From: Phoronis australis
Lineage: Eukaryota > Phoronida > Phoronidae
Length of the DNA stretch: 28,946 nucleotides
NCBI GenBank assembly: GCA_002633005.1
Contig: NMRA01001189.1
Location: forward strand, 4,808-33,753
Direction: 5' to 3'
How positions within the stretch are numbered: the stretch's first letter is position 1; each line of letters opens with the position of its first letter. The position numbers and the translations under genes were made by a program. Of this stretch, positions 10,518-20,001 are shown one piece after another. The notes under the pieces were generated by a model. That model had not been told where the DNA came from and ran no database searches. It saw only the letters and a program-made list of their open reading frames with translations.

Positions 10518-10839
10518 CTCACACTTGAAACATTTTAACCTTAAAAAAACATAAAGATTCATATTCAATCTCAAAACGCCCCTGACGCATATGAAAGCGC
10601 TCGAGGTGTTTCGTTATTTTGTACGCAGAGGTCTTTCGTTTTTCTGCATTGCACTCTAAGCAAATGCAAAATGTTTCCGGATATGACAGAAATATATGTT
10701 TCAAAATAGTTCTCCAAGAAAGCTGAGATATGTCTTTTTCAGCAAATCTACCTTCTTTCGTCCTCTTTTGAGGATCTGTAGTTCCCTTTTGAAGTTGTGT
10801 AAAAAAACAGCGTACAGTGACTTCTTTTTAATTATCAAC
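10518..10839 (-). pseudogene. Exon b copy 2, with nonsense codon
   Basis: Counterpart of exon b at 12082-12381. The fourth codon is TAA (GTT GAT AAT TAA) where the sister copies read GAA, so a transcript using this exon would stop at once. Downstream the finger residues are still present, and a one-base difference in a poly-T run extends the frame to FFKVKMFQV. Confidence 0.55.
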
Positions 10840-11643
10840 CTGCAAAAAAATCTCTATTAGTCCAAAGTTCTAGTATGCAAGTCCACATTTCAAACCAAAA
10901 ATGCAGTTGTACAGACATTGACGTCAAAATTTGTCAATTAAGGCAAAACCTCTAATTTGTCTGTCCAGACAAATTTTGGAGTGCATTTTTATACTACTGG
11001 GTATCTTTTATTGGTTAACAGTACAATGACGTACTGTATGCGCTCACGAATGCGGTATTGTCATTGTAAATAGTGTATACAAATTTCAGTAAGTGACCAA
11101 CTTTTTATAAAGAATCTTTCCTAAATACTAAAATATTCTCGTTAAATGACATGCTAGATATAGATGGAGATTTTCTTACACACAATTATATATATTTTTC
11201 AAAAAGAAATACATAAAATTATTGTTTTGCAATACCTTTATTTGGTCAATTCAGTAAAGTCTTAAAGCCATTCTGAAAAGTGTTATTCGACATGTCAATT
11301 AAAAAAAGTGAGCGCAACTGTTTTACAGTCTACTCCATAAAATTGAACATGAACATCTTTACAATGTATCAAAAGGAAATCAATTGAAGGATACTCCTCA
11401 GAGGAAGTTTAAAGATTTACGATTTAAATTGCCACTAGGCGGCACAGTGTTTCTCGGACTCATCTGAAAGTTGTCATTGTTGGTTCCCAACTTCATATAA
11501 ATACACTTGTTGAAATTAATAACAATCCTGCTGAGGGATTAGGAAATACAGGCATGGCCATAAAAAGGCATCTAGGAGGCACCACAGTAGTCGAGGTCGT
11601 GGGAAAATCATTATCAGAAGTGTTCTTCACATTAAAAACTTAC

Positions 11644-11684
11644 CTTCTGTTCGCCAGCAGCAGCTTTTTCAACGGCTACTTCAC
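11644..11684 (-). CDS. 41-nt exon a, copy 3
   Basis: Same acceptor (TTTGTTTCATAG) and donor (AAG|GTAAGT) as the other copies. Phase 1 in, phase 0 out; encodes EVAVEKAAAGEQK. Confidence 0.5.
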
Positions 11685-11816
11685 CTATGAAACAAAGTAG
11701 AGGGCTCATGAATCAGCTTAGATATAATATTCGGTAAATAATGCAAAGAAAGGTAAAAATAGGTTTAACCAAACATGAGTTCCGTCTTGTTTTCTCTATT
11801 ACCAATTTGAGACTTG

Positions 11817-11987
11817 TCAGGGCGCTGGGTCGTCTGGACAATGTGTTGAGGGAAGAATGACTGATGACCGGAAAGTCTGCCCACACTCTCCAGTCGTTGG
11901 CTGTGTGCAGGATACCTTTCTGCACAGGGGTCTTCCTTTTACTCGCCTCATCACCACTTCTTACGAAATTGATGAATTCGACGCGGT
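11817..11987 (-). mobile_element. Captured LINE fragment in unit A
   Basis: About 171 bp of the R2/HERO-like LINE. The left join falls right after the RPD codons of the endonuclease and the right join within the linker at GACGCGGT. Both LINE ends are missing, so this is not a normal retrotransposition product; it was carried along with the unit. The same fragment lies at 13360-13530 in the next unit. Confidence 0.85.
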
Positions 11988-12081
11988 TGCAACCACATAA
12001 TATGGGCAAATAAAAATGCACGTGGGACACTTTTTCAACTTAACAAAATTTTTCATTTCTCACACTTGAAACATTTTAACC

Positions 12082-12381
12082 TTAAAAAAAACATAAAGAT
12101 TCATATTCAATCTCAAAACGCCCCTGACGCATATGAAAGCGCTCGAGGTGTTTCGTTATTTTGTACGCAGAGGTCATTCGTTTTTCTGCATTGCACTCTA
12201 AGCAAATGCAAAATGTTTCCGGATATGACAGAAATATATTTTTCAAAATAGTTCTCCAAGAAAGCTGAGATATGTCTTTTTCAGCAAATCTACCTTCTTT
12301 CGTCCTCTTTTGAGGATCTGTAGTTCCCTTTTGAAGTTGTGTAAAAAAACAGCGTACAGTGACTTCTTTTTCATTATCAAC
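12082..12381 (-). CDS. Exon b (BED-like zinc finger exon), array copy 3
   Basis: The minus-strand acceptor is strong: a CTAAT branch-like site, then a T-rich tract ending TTTTGCAG. The exon opens with GTTGATAATGAAAAAG in phase 0, matching the phase 0 donor of the 41-nt exon about 800 bases upstream. It encodes about 99 residues and then TAA. A Lys-rich part is followed by LKNIFLSYPETFCICLEC, AYKITKHLERFH and a short tail. The C-x2-C then H-x4-H spacing is like a BED finger, as in hAT transposases and ZBED proteins, though the length is short. The absence of any transposase core nearby argues for a terminal exon or a remnant. Function is not assigned. Confidence 0.5.
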   Translation of the reverse strand, partial: VDNEKEVTVRCFFTQLQKGTTDPQKRTKEGRFAEKDISQLSWRTILKNIFLSYPETFCICLECNAEKRMTSAYKITKHLERFHMRQGRFEIEYESLCFF

Positions 12382-12496
12382 CTGCAAAAAAAATCTCTAT
12401 TAGTCCAAAGTTCTAGTATGCAAGTCCACATTTCAAACCAAAAATGCAGTTGTACAGACATTGACGTCAAAATTTGTCAATTAAGGCAAAACCTCT

Positions 12497-12518
12497 AATT
12501 TGTCTGTCCAGACAAATT
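12497..12518. repeat. Perfect palindrome in each array unit
   Basis: AATTTGTCT-GTCC-AGACAAATT has 9-bp perfect arms and a 4-nt loop, upstream of the exon b acceptor on the minus strand. The same 22 bp recur at the equivalent place in the other copies. Confidence 0.7.
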
Positions 12519-13186
12519 TTGGAGTGCATTTTTATACTACTGGGTATCTTTTATTGGTTAACAGTACAATGACGTACTGTATGCGCTCACGAATGCGGTA
12601 TTGTCATTGTAAATAGTGTATACAAATTTCAGTAAGTGACCAACTTTTTATAAAGAATCTTTCCTAAATACTAAAATATTCTCGTTAAATGACATGCTAG
12701 ATATAGATGGAGATTTTCTTACACACAATTATATATATTTTTCAAAAAGAAATACATAAAATTATTGTTTTGCAATACCTTTATTTGGTCAATTCAGTAA
12801 AGTCTTAAAGCCATTCTGAAAAGTGTTATTCGACATGTCAATTAAAAAAAGTGAGCGCAACTGTTTTACAGTCTACTCCATAAAATTGAACATGAACATC
12901 TTTACAATGTATCAAAAGGAAATCAATTGAAGGATACTCCTCAGAGGAAGTTTAAAGATTTACGATTTAAATTGCCACTAGGCGGCACAGTGTTTCTCGG
13001 ACTCATCTGAAAGTTGTCATTGTTGGTTCCCAACTTCATATGAATACACTTGTTGAAATTAATAACAATCCTGCTGAGGGATTAGGAAATACAGGCATGG
13101 CCATAAAAAGGCATCTAGGAGGCACCACAGTAGTCGAGGTCGTGGGAAAATCATTATCAGAAGTGTTCTTCACATTAAAAACTTAC

Positions 13187-13227
13187 CTTCTGTTCGCCAG
13201 CAGCAGCTTTTTCAACGGCTACTTCAC
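13187..13227 (-). CDS. 41-nt exon a, copy 4
   Basis: Acceptor TTTGTTTCATAG, donor AAG|GTAAGT. Encodes EVAVEKAAAGEQK. Phase 1 in, phase 0 out. Confidence 0.5.
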
Positions 13228-13359
13228 CTATGAAACAAAGTAGAGGGCTCATGAATCAGCTTAGATATAATATTCGGTAAATAATGCAAAGAAAGGTAAA
13301 AATAGGTTTAACCAAACATGAGTTCCGTCTTGTTTTCTCTATTACCAATTTGAGACTTG

Positions 13360-13530
13360 TCAGGGCGCTGGGTCGTCTGGACAATGTGTTGAGGGAAGAA
13401 TGACTGATGACCGGAAAGTCTGCCCACACTCTCCAGTCGTTGGCTGTGTGCAGGATACCTTTCTGCACAGGGGTCTTCCTTTTACTCGCCTCATCAACAC
13501 TTCTGACGAAATTGATGAATTCGACGCGGT
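13360..13530 (-). mobile_element. Captured LINE fragment in unit B
   Basis: Same 171-bp R2/HERO-like LINE fragment with the same two joins as in unit A, offset by 1543 bp. It carries two substitutions, so the capture happened before the units duplicated. Confidence 0.85.
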
Positions 13531-13624
13531 TGCAACCACATAATATGGGCAAATAAAAATGCACGTGGGACACTTTTTCAACTTAACAAAATTTTTCATT
13601 TCTCACACTTGAAACATTTTAACC

Positions 13625-13924
13625 TTAAAAAAAACATAAAGATTCATATTCAATCTCAAAACGCCCCTGACGCATATGAAAGCGCTCGAGGTGTTTCGTT
13701 ATTTTGTACGCAGAGGTCATTCGTTTTTCTGCATTGAACTCTAAGCAAATGCAAAATGTTTCCGGATATGACAGAAATATATTTTTCAAAATAGTTCTCC
13801 AAGAAAGCTGAGATATGTCTTTTTCAGCAAATCTACCTTCTTTCGTCCTCTTTTGAGAATCTGTAGTTCCCTTTTGAAGTTGTGTAAAAAAACAGCGTAC
13901 AGTGACTTCTTTTTCATTATCAAC
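13625..13924 (-). CDS. Exon b (BED-like zinc finger exon), array copy 4
   Basis: As the copy at 12082-12381, with the same T-rich acceptor and phase 0 start. One change replaces Cys by Phe right before NAEKR (CLEF for CLEC). This removes the second Cys of the putative finger, so this copy could not coordinate zinc in the same way. Another change turns DPQKR into DSQKR. This is the first exon b downstream of the most upstream 41-nt exon (14730-14770). Confidence 0.5.
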   Translation of the reverse strand, partial: VDNEKEVTVRCFFTQLQKGTTDSQKRTKEGRFAEKDISQLSWRTILKNIFLSYPETFCICLEFNAEKRMTSAYKITKHLERFHMRQGRFEIEYESLCFF

Positions 13925-14481
13925 CTGCAAAAAAAATCTCTATTAGTCCAAAGTTCTAGTATGCAAGTCCACATTTCAAACCAAAAATGCAGTTGTACAG
14001 ACATTGACGTCAAAATTTGTCAATTAAGGCAAAACCTCTAATTTGTCTGTCCAGACAAATTTTGGAGTGCATTTTTATACTACTGGGTATCTTTTATTGG
14101 TTAACAGTACAATGACGTACTGTATGCGCTCACGAATGCGGTATTGTCATTGTAAATAGTGTATACAAATTTCAGTAAGTGACCAACTTTTTATAAAGAA
14201 TCTTTCCTAAATACTAAAATATTCTCGTTAAATGACATGCTAGATATAGATGGAGATTTTCTTACACACAATTATATATATTTTTCAAAAAGAAATACAT
14301 AAAATTATTGTTTTGCAATACCTTTATTTGGTCAATTCAGTAAAGTCTTAAAGCCATTCTGAAAAGTGTTATTCGACATGTCAATTAAAAAAAGTGAGCG
14401 CAACTGTTTTACAGTCTACTCCATAAAATTGAACATGAACATCTTTACAATGTATCAAAAGGAAATCAATTGAAGGATACT

Positions 14482-14956
14482 CCTCAGAGGAAGTTTAAAG
14501 ATTTACGATTTAAATTGCCACTAGGCGGCACAGTGTTTCTCGGACTCATCTGAAAGTTGTCATTGTTGGTTCCCAACTTCATATGAATACACTTGTTGAA
14601 ATTAATAACAATCCTGCTGAGGGATTAGGAAATACAGGCATGGCCATAAAAAGGCATCTAGGAGGCACCACAGTAGTCGAGGTCGTGGGAAAATCATTAT
14701 CAGAAGTGTTCTTCACATTAAAAACTTACCTTCTGTTCGCCAGCAGCAGCTTTTTCAACGGCTCCTTCACCTATGAAACAAAGTAGAGGGCTCATGAATC
14801 AGCTTAGATATAATATTCGGTAAATAATGCAAAGAAAGGTAAAAATAGGTTTAACCAAACATGAGTTCCGTGTTGTTTTCTCTATTACCAATTTGAGACT
14901 TGTTGCAGTGATGAGTTTGCATTTTACCATGACAAGTATTACTCTCCTTCGTATAC
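14482..14956. repeat. Terminal partial unit of the tandem array
   Basis: Matches the start of the 1543-bp units through the modules and 41-nt exon, up to GAGACTTG at about 14900. It then continues into TTGCAGTGATGAGTTTGC and the 72-bp repeats rather than into LINE sequence. It forms the right end of the array. Confidence 0.85.
14730..14770 (-). CDS. 41-nt exon a, copy 5 (most upstream)
   Basis: Minus-strand acceptor CTCTACTTTGTTTCATAG, exon of 41 nt, donor AAG|GTAAGTTTTT. It enters in phase 1 and leaves in phase 0, adding EGAVEKAAAGEQK to the chain. The phase 1 donor at 20002 upstream would complete a Gly codon (G+GT). The phase 0 acceptor of exon b at 13924 follows downstream. It is the nearest copy to the 20002-20122 exon, with an intron of about 5.2 kb. 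Being so short, it may be an alternatively used linker exon. It is equally possible that these exons belong to a transposable-element gene. Confidence 0.5.
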
Positions 14957-15244
14957 TTTGGAAATTGTAAGCAGCGGCAGATCCATAATACTGAGTTACA
15001 TGTGGCTGGGCACAGTATTAGTCAGCAGTTTGGAAATTGTAAGCAGGGGCAGATCCATAATATTGAGTTACATGGGGCTGGGCACAGTATTAGTCAGGAG
15101 TTTGGAAATTGTAAGCAGGGGCAGATCCATAATATTGTGTTACATGTGGCCGGGCACAGTATTAGTCAGGAGTTTGGAAATTGTAAGCAGGGGCAGATCC
15201 ATAATATTGAGTTACATGTGGCCGGGCACAGTATTAGTCAGGAG
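14957..15244 (+). repeat. 72-bp minisatellite, four copies
   Basis: Units start TTTGGAAATTGTAAGCAGGG or a near variant at 14957, 15029, 15101 and 15173, and the array breaks at 15245 (TTCGGAATGC). Since 72 is a multiple of three, two plus-strand frames stay open through the array (24-residue repeats). That is expected by arithmetic and is not taken as coding. Confidence 0.9.
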
Positions 15245-16384
15245 TTCGGAATGCTTAAATATGCTCGACATGCTGTTCTAAGCATGCCTTTCCATGGGGG
15301 AAAGTCAGATTTCATGGCTTTCTCCACTGGCATTCGACATATTTTGCGCCATTTTCAATGCTAATAAACACCCCGCTGGGTGCATTTCAATGCTCTGTGT
15401 TGCTGTAGTTAGTTTAGTCAAGTAAATAATATCGTTGTTGCAATTATTATAGATTTTGTCATGCGTTAAGAATAAAACATCTCGGCATATTGTAATTAAA
15501 GCTTGGCATACATTCAAGTTGTTCTCTCAACACACAGTTTTGATTGTAATACAAGTATTATTACTAATTGCCACTGTAGACACTTTTATAGTTTCTGTTA
15601 TTCATTGTCATGTGATTTTGTTTTAATTTCTAGTCATTATACATCAGATTGAAAATTATCATGTTAAATCCAGTGTGCAGCTGATTGTGTATTTTCTTGC
15701 TTCAACAAGCGGGCATGCAATAAAATGATGTATTTGTCAGCTGGCATTTCTACATTAAATTATTCATGCCACAATTCAAGTATGTTGTAGTCTTGCATCC
15801 AGTATTTTTTCTGGTGGTTTGCAGAAACTTCTATATAACCCCATGAAGATGTTTGCGGCAAGCTTGTAGCAATGTGTGCGACTGGGTTGCAGCAACTGTT
15901 CCTTATAGGGACATAGAGATGTTTGCTGCAAGCTTGCGGGCAATAAAAGGTTTGACTGTTTTCACTGTCTCTTTGTTTATCTTTGCTTGGTGAATTACAC
16001 GTAGTAACTAATATAGTACCACTGGTACGATTCTGATGTCTGACAGGTACGAATTACAAACCGGTCATGTGAATCGTACTTTTATTGACTTTTCTACAAC
16101 CGTGTTTTGCAGCTAAAACATTCTTCTAAATCACATGTGCGGTTAGACATGTGAAGCCACTTAAGGCTATGACATAGCTCCCGATTCCGTGGCTAGTTCA
16201 GCGTGGCGTACAAAGGGGTGCACCCTTAAGTGGTATGAAACCAGTAACTTTCCTCTACTTAAATAAGTACCATAGAAACCTGAATCTCGTTTTTTTCGAG
16301 TATTTCTTCATGGCGTGGGAAAATGATGTGAGTACATAAAATATCCGAGTTCCCACTGTCTTATGAGACCAGGACTGAGTTGCA
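15245..16384. other. Non-coding stretch with AATAAA-type signals
   Basis: No coding region was seen. Several AATAAA strings occur on the plus strand (near 15362, 15471, 15719 and 15951). A 19-bp block GATGTTTGCGGCAAGCTTG (15848-15866) recurs with one change at 15918-15936, a 70-bp step. A 10-bp inverted repeat (CCACTTAAGG / CCTTAAGTGG) lies at 16157-16166 and 16224-16233. Confidence 0.45.
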
Positions 16385-16645
16385 TGGTCGGGTGGGGGAA
16401 TTGGGTTGGCAACTGGGGGAAAGGGGTGGTGAATGGGGGGCANGCAACAGGGGGTGCGATGGGGTTGGGAACTTGAGGATTGTGTCCACACTGGGGAGGG
16501 AACCAGGGGGTGGGGGTGGTTGGTTTGCTACTGGAGGGGGTAGCCGGGGAGTGGGGGTGGTGGGTTTGCTACTGGAGGGGTGCAACTGGGGGGTGGGTGG
16601 TCACTGGAAAGGTGCAGCCGGGGATGGGGGTGGGAACTTGAAGGT
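16385..16645 (+). repeat. G-rich minisatellite with G-quadruplex motif
   Basis: A strongly strand-asymmetric, G-rich tract containing an N at 16443. GGTTTGCTACTGGAGGGG-type blocks repeat with a 41-bp step (GTTTGCTA at 16523 and 16564). 16536-16564 fits the classic quadruplex rule: G-runs of five, four, five and three, with loops of five, three and four bases. Open frames across it are low-complexity by-products. Confidence 0.8.
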
Positions 16646-16872
16646 GTCCACCTTGCTGCAGTTAGTACCTTCATGGCAATTTTGAAAGAGTGGGCATCTT
16701 CTGTTAGTATTTCGCCGAAAGTGTTTAAAAAAACTTGGTTTACCGACCTCTGATTTTGTGGAATAAGCAAACATTAAAATTCGAATTTGCATCGTAGTTA
16801 TAGTACTTTACGTGTGCTATAATAATCGTACCGATTTTCAGCCCTGCACGTCGAAAAATGCGGCCTCTATGA

Positions 16873-18717
16873 GCATTTGAATCTGAAACCGAAAACAAAA
16901 TGGCCGCCATGTCCACCATTTAGAATCCGATCATGACCAAAAACAATAAGATTCCAGGACTTTCTGATCTACACGTCTTGTGTGAATTTCGTGCCAATCG
17001 GACGAAAATTGCGACCTGTAGCGAGCGAACAAAAAACAAAATTGACGGCAGACCAACATACTTGTCTTGAATTCAGCCAAGTAAAGAATGCACAAATGAC
17101 AACAAAAACACACTGTACTGGTTGGTTTAGACACATAAATTATATACATCAGCTAGGCGGAAGAGTCGAAGTACGCATTTGCACGACCCAACTTCCTGAA
17201 AGATGCTTAGAATTGTGTAGTCTTCAGATTATACCAAGGAATAACAATTATATCAATATGCAGAATGTTTTTTTTTTAAAAATAAAAGGCTTGTCAGGTG
17301 GGCTGAGTTGTCTCAAGGAAAATTGCTTCAGTCATACACACGTAACTTTTGCTTCTGTCTAGTAATACTTGTCCTCAACTACTTAATTTATCTTAGCTTG
17401 GTGAACTGATAATTTGTACAGTATGAAACAACATGGTCTCACAATTCAAACAGTTGTGTCATAGACTCTGTTGAAAAAACAACATGACGACTGCAATACA
17501 TGTATATAAACAGAATTAGAGATTTTAAATGGCGTTGGCATTATTAATTTTTACCAATATTATTTTTTACACCAATCAATGTTCTCTGTTACCCGTCCAT
17601 GATGTACAGAATCGCAGATATTTTTTTCTATCAGTAACAAGTACAGTGAGTCCACCTTATTGGCCATCCAGAATGCATTACAGCATTCTGTCGTTCAGTA
17701 AGTTTTCCAGACATGAGGGGTGCTGAGCATGTGATAATTTCTGGCTCTTTTGTTAACTGCCCAGCTCAGTCTTTTGTCTGATAACAAGCCAGCCNGCATT
17801 TGAATCTGAAACCGAAAACAAAATGGCCGCCATGTCCACCATTTAGAATCCGATCATGACCAAAAACAATAGGATTCCAGGACTTCCTGATCTACACGTC
17901 TTGTGTGAATTTCGTGCCAATCGGACGAAAATTGCGACCTGTAGCAAGCGAACAAAAAACAAACTTGACGGCAGACCAACATACTTGTCTTGAATTCCGC
18001 CAAGTAAAGAATGCACAAATGACAACAAAAACACACTGTCCTGGTTGGTTTAGACACATAAATTATATACATCAGCTAGGCGGAAGAGTCGAAGTACGCA
18101 TTTGCACGACCCAACTTCCTGAAAGATGCTTAGAATTGTGTAGTCTTCAGATTATACCAAGGAATAACAATTATATCAATATGCAGAATTTTTTTTTTCA
18201 AAAAATAAAAGGTTTGTCAGGTGTGCTGAGTTGTCTCAAGGAAAATTACTTCAGTCATACACACGTAACTTTTGCTTCTGTCTAGTAATACTTGTGCTCA
18301 ACTACTTAATTTATCTTAGCCTGGTGAACTGATAATTTGTACAGTATGAAACAACATGGTCTCACAATTCAAACAGTTGTGTCATAGACTCTGTTGGAAA
18401 AAACAACATGACGACTGCAATACATGTATATAAACAGAATTAGAGATTTTAAATGGCGTTGGCATTATTAATTTTTACCAATATTATTTTTTACACCAAT
18501 CAATGTCCTCTGTTACCCGACCATGATGTACAGAATCGCAGATTTTTTTCTGTCAATAACAAGTACAGTGAGTCCACCTTATTGGCCATCCAGAATGCAT
18601 TACAGCATTCTGTCGTTCAGTAAGTTTTCCAGACATGAGCGGTGCTGAGCATGTGATAATTTCTGGCTCTTTTGTTAACTGCCCAGCTCAGTCTTTTGTC
18701 TGATAACAAGCCAGCCA
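16873..18717. repeat. 922-bp direct duplication across a single N
   Basis: 16873-17794 and 17796-18717 are each 922 bp, both starting GCATTTGAATCTGAAACCG and ending AAGCCAGCC(A). They differ by a low percentage of substitutions plus small poly-T differences. One N joins them and another N follows at 18718. A 126-codon frame exists in both copies, but nearly all differences in it change residues, so it is not treated as a gene. Two alleles laid in tandem is the simplest reading. Confidence 0.85.
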
Positions 18718-18718
18718 N

Positions 18719-18900
18719 GGTCTATAATAAGACTGGTAGATAATTAGCTTGCCTGTTTTCATACCAGACAAAAGACTGCGCTAGGCCGCTAACATAGAAG
18801 ATGGATGTTATCATCCGCTTATAATTTTCTATGACTGGCGTTCTAGCATTTATTGTGCTGCTAAGGTGCAGCATGATTTTATGAGTCAGCTTTCAGCACC
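18719..18900. other. Short non-coding stretch with inverted match to the preceding repeat
   Basis: CAGACAAAAGACTG at 18765-18778 is the exact reverse complement of 18689-18702 near the end of the 922-bp block, across the N at 18718. Nothing else is recognised. Confidence 0.4.
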
Positions 18901-19290
18901 ATGAAAGTACGTCACCCATTGGCCCGGCCAAATTCTTTTTTTTTGACGATTCGTCAATCAGCTGTAGTTCTTTCACAAGGTTGCGTACACGTCAAAACAA
19001 ATTATTGCAATTTGTTTTACTTCATTGCATTTTTTAGTATTTTAATGCCAGAAAACCGAATTTCAGAACAAATTTGGCATTTATTATATTTTTCTTCACT
19101 TAAACTGCTGTAACTGGCAACGTGAGTGTGGCTTGACTCCCAAATGTTGCATGAGCCTCGCTGGTATTTAAAGCTCTACATGTTGATACTAGTTTCATGG
19201 CGATGTGACCAGCAGAACTACCCGGGCTGCGTGCAATTTCGAGATCTGTCGGAGGTCAACACAGTGGTACGAAGCTGCATTTTCACACTT
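18901..19290 (+). repeat. Diverged copy of the 'P' segment
   Basis: Shares with 21950-22165 the string TTCTTCACTTAAACTGCTGTAAC (one-gap match), a GTGAGTG block, CTCTACATGTTG and GAACTACCCGGGCTGYGT, with many other changes between. The same stop codon (TTCACTTAAAC) seen at 1711-1899 is present. An old relative of the segment inside the 2.56-kb element. Confidence 0.5.
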
Positions 19291-20001
19291 AATTATTTAT
19301 ACAGCTAGCTGACTAGGTGGCTAAACAAAGTGATACCTCAGCCAACTAAATAACTACATTTAGGTTAAACTTGCACACGGCGTTATCTTCTACGTCTTGA
19401 AGAAATGGCTGCCCTTTCTAAAAGGTTTAAAGTTGCATCTTCACTTATTTTCCCCATAATCTGTGTTTTATTTTTCCGGTGTAGTTAGCTTATAAGGAGG
19501 ACTGCCTCCCTCCAGAAACTTCACATTGTTCCGCTTGACAAATGAAAATGAGAACACCCAAAAAGATAGCACGGCACCAGTCATGAACAAGTCACCTCGC
19601 GTATCATGTTTCTGCCTCGCGGTGTATGGACTAGAACAGTTTTCAAGGGGTGGGAACTGTCGCGCCAGCGGCCACACGGAGAAACGTCGCGCTGTACTGC
19701 AAAATCATATGGCTGGACCAAAATACGGAAAACACCACATAGACTATACGGTCAACCTATCTGAATAATTGCAATATTTTTTATAGTGATAACAAAGGAC
19801 AATCACTGTAATTTATGTTTTACTTCATGGTGCTCAAATATGGAGAACAAGTTACAAAAAAGACACAGAAAATGTAGAAAACAAATTTTGTAAATGGTTG
19901 TTGATGACTCAAACAAAACAACGAATGTCATCGCCAGAGGTGAATGTGGACAATAGAGTTATCAGTATGCTGAAGCCTATTAAGTACTTTTTAAAACTCA
20001 C
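19291..20001. other. Putative intron sequence, nothing recognised
   Basis: No repeat or RNA gene recognised. On the minus strand this lies just downstream of the donor at 20002. Confidence 0.4.

Larger units (their letters stand above)
9661..11395. repeat. Tandem-array unit, copy with 72-bp repeats and a gap
   Basis: Same order as the 1543-bp units but 1735 bp long. After GAGACTTG it continues into TTGCAGTGATGAGTTTGC and two 72-bp repeats instead of jumping into LINE sequence. Then an N at 10289 is followed by the LINE fragment and the rest of the unit. The 72-bp route also occurs at the far end of the array (14900-15244), so it is probably the original sequence and the LINE join is derived. 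Confidence 0.75.
11396..12938. repeat. 1543-bp tandem unit, copy A
   Basis: Exactly 1543 bp from CCTCAGAGGAAG to the next occurrence, and almost identical to the following unit. In order it holds a B/C module, an A module, the 41-nt exon (minus strand), a LINE fragment (11817-11987), exon b (minus strand), a perfect palindrome and an AT-rich stretch. There is no N inside, so unlike the gap-linked duplications it may be genuine. Confidence 0.9.
12939..14481. repeat. 1543-bp tandem unit, copy B
   Basis: Same length and content as 11396-12938. I saw only a handful of substitutions, for example TCATCACCACTT/TCATCAACACTT, TTACGAAATT/TGACGAAATT, GCATTGCACTC/GCATTGAACTC and GAGGATCTG/GAGAATCTG. Such high identity implies recent duplication or gene conversion. 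Confidence 0.9.

Noticed and set aside
12082-13924. hAT transposase gene
   Set aside because: The exon b Cys/His pattern resembles a BED finger, but no hAT catalytic core or dimerisation region is found nearby, so a transposase call is not supported.
14957-15244. CRISPR-like array
   Set aside because: Repeats are contiguous, with no unique spacers, in an animal-type genome.
14958-15364. Open frames of 107 and 120 codons over the 72-bp repeats
   Set aside because: Two overlapping frames stay open only because the period is divisible by three. They encode repeated low-information peptides.
16380-16770. Open frames on both strands over the G-rich tract
   Set aside because: Gly- or Pro-rich products of simple sequence, crossing an N.
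16982-18285. A 126-codon plus-strand frame preserved in both 922-bp copies
   Set aside because: Almost every base difference between the copies changes an amino acid, with only one silent change seen. It has no domain and lies in an allele-like duplication. It behaves as non-coding sequence.
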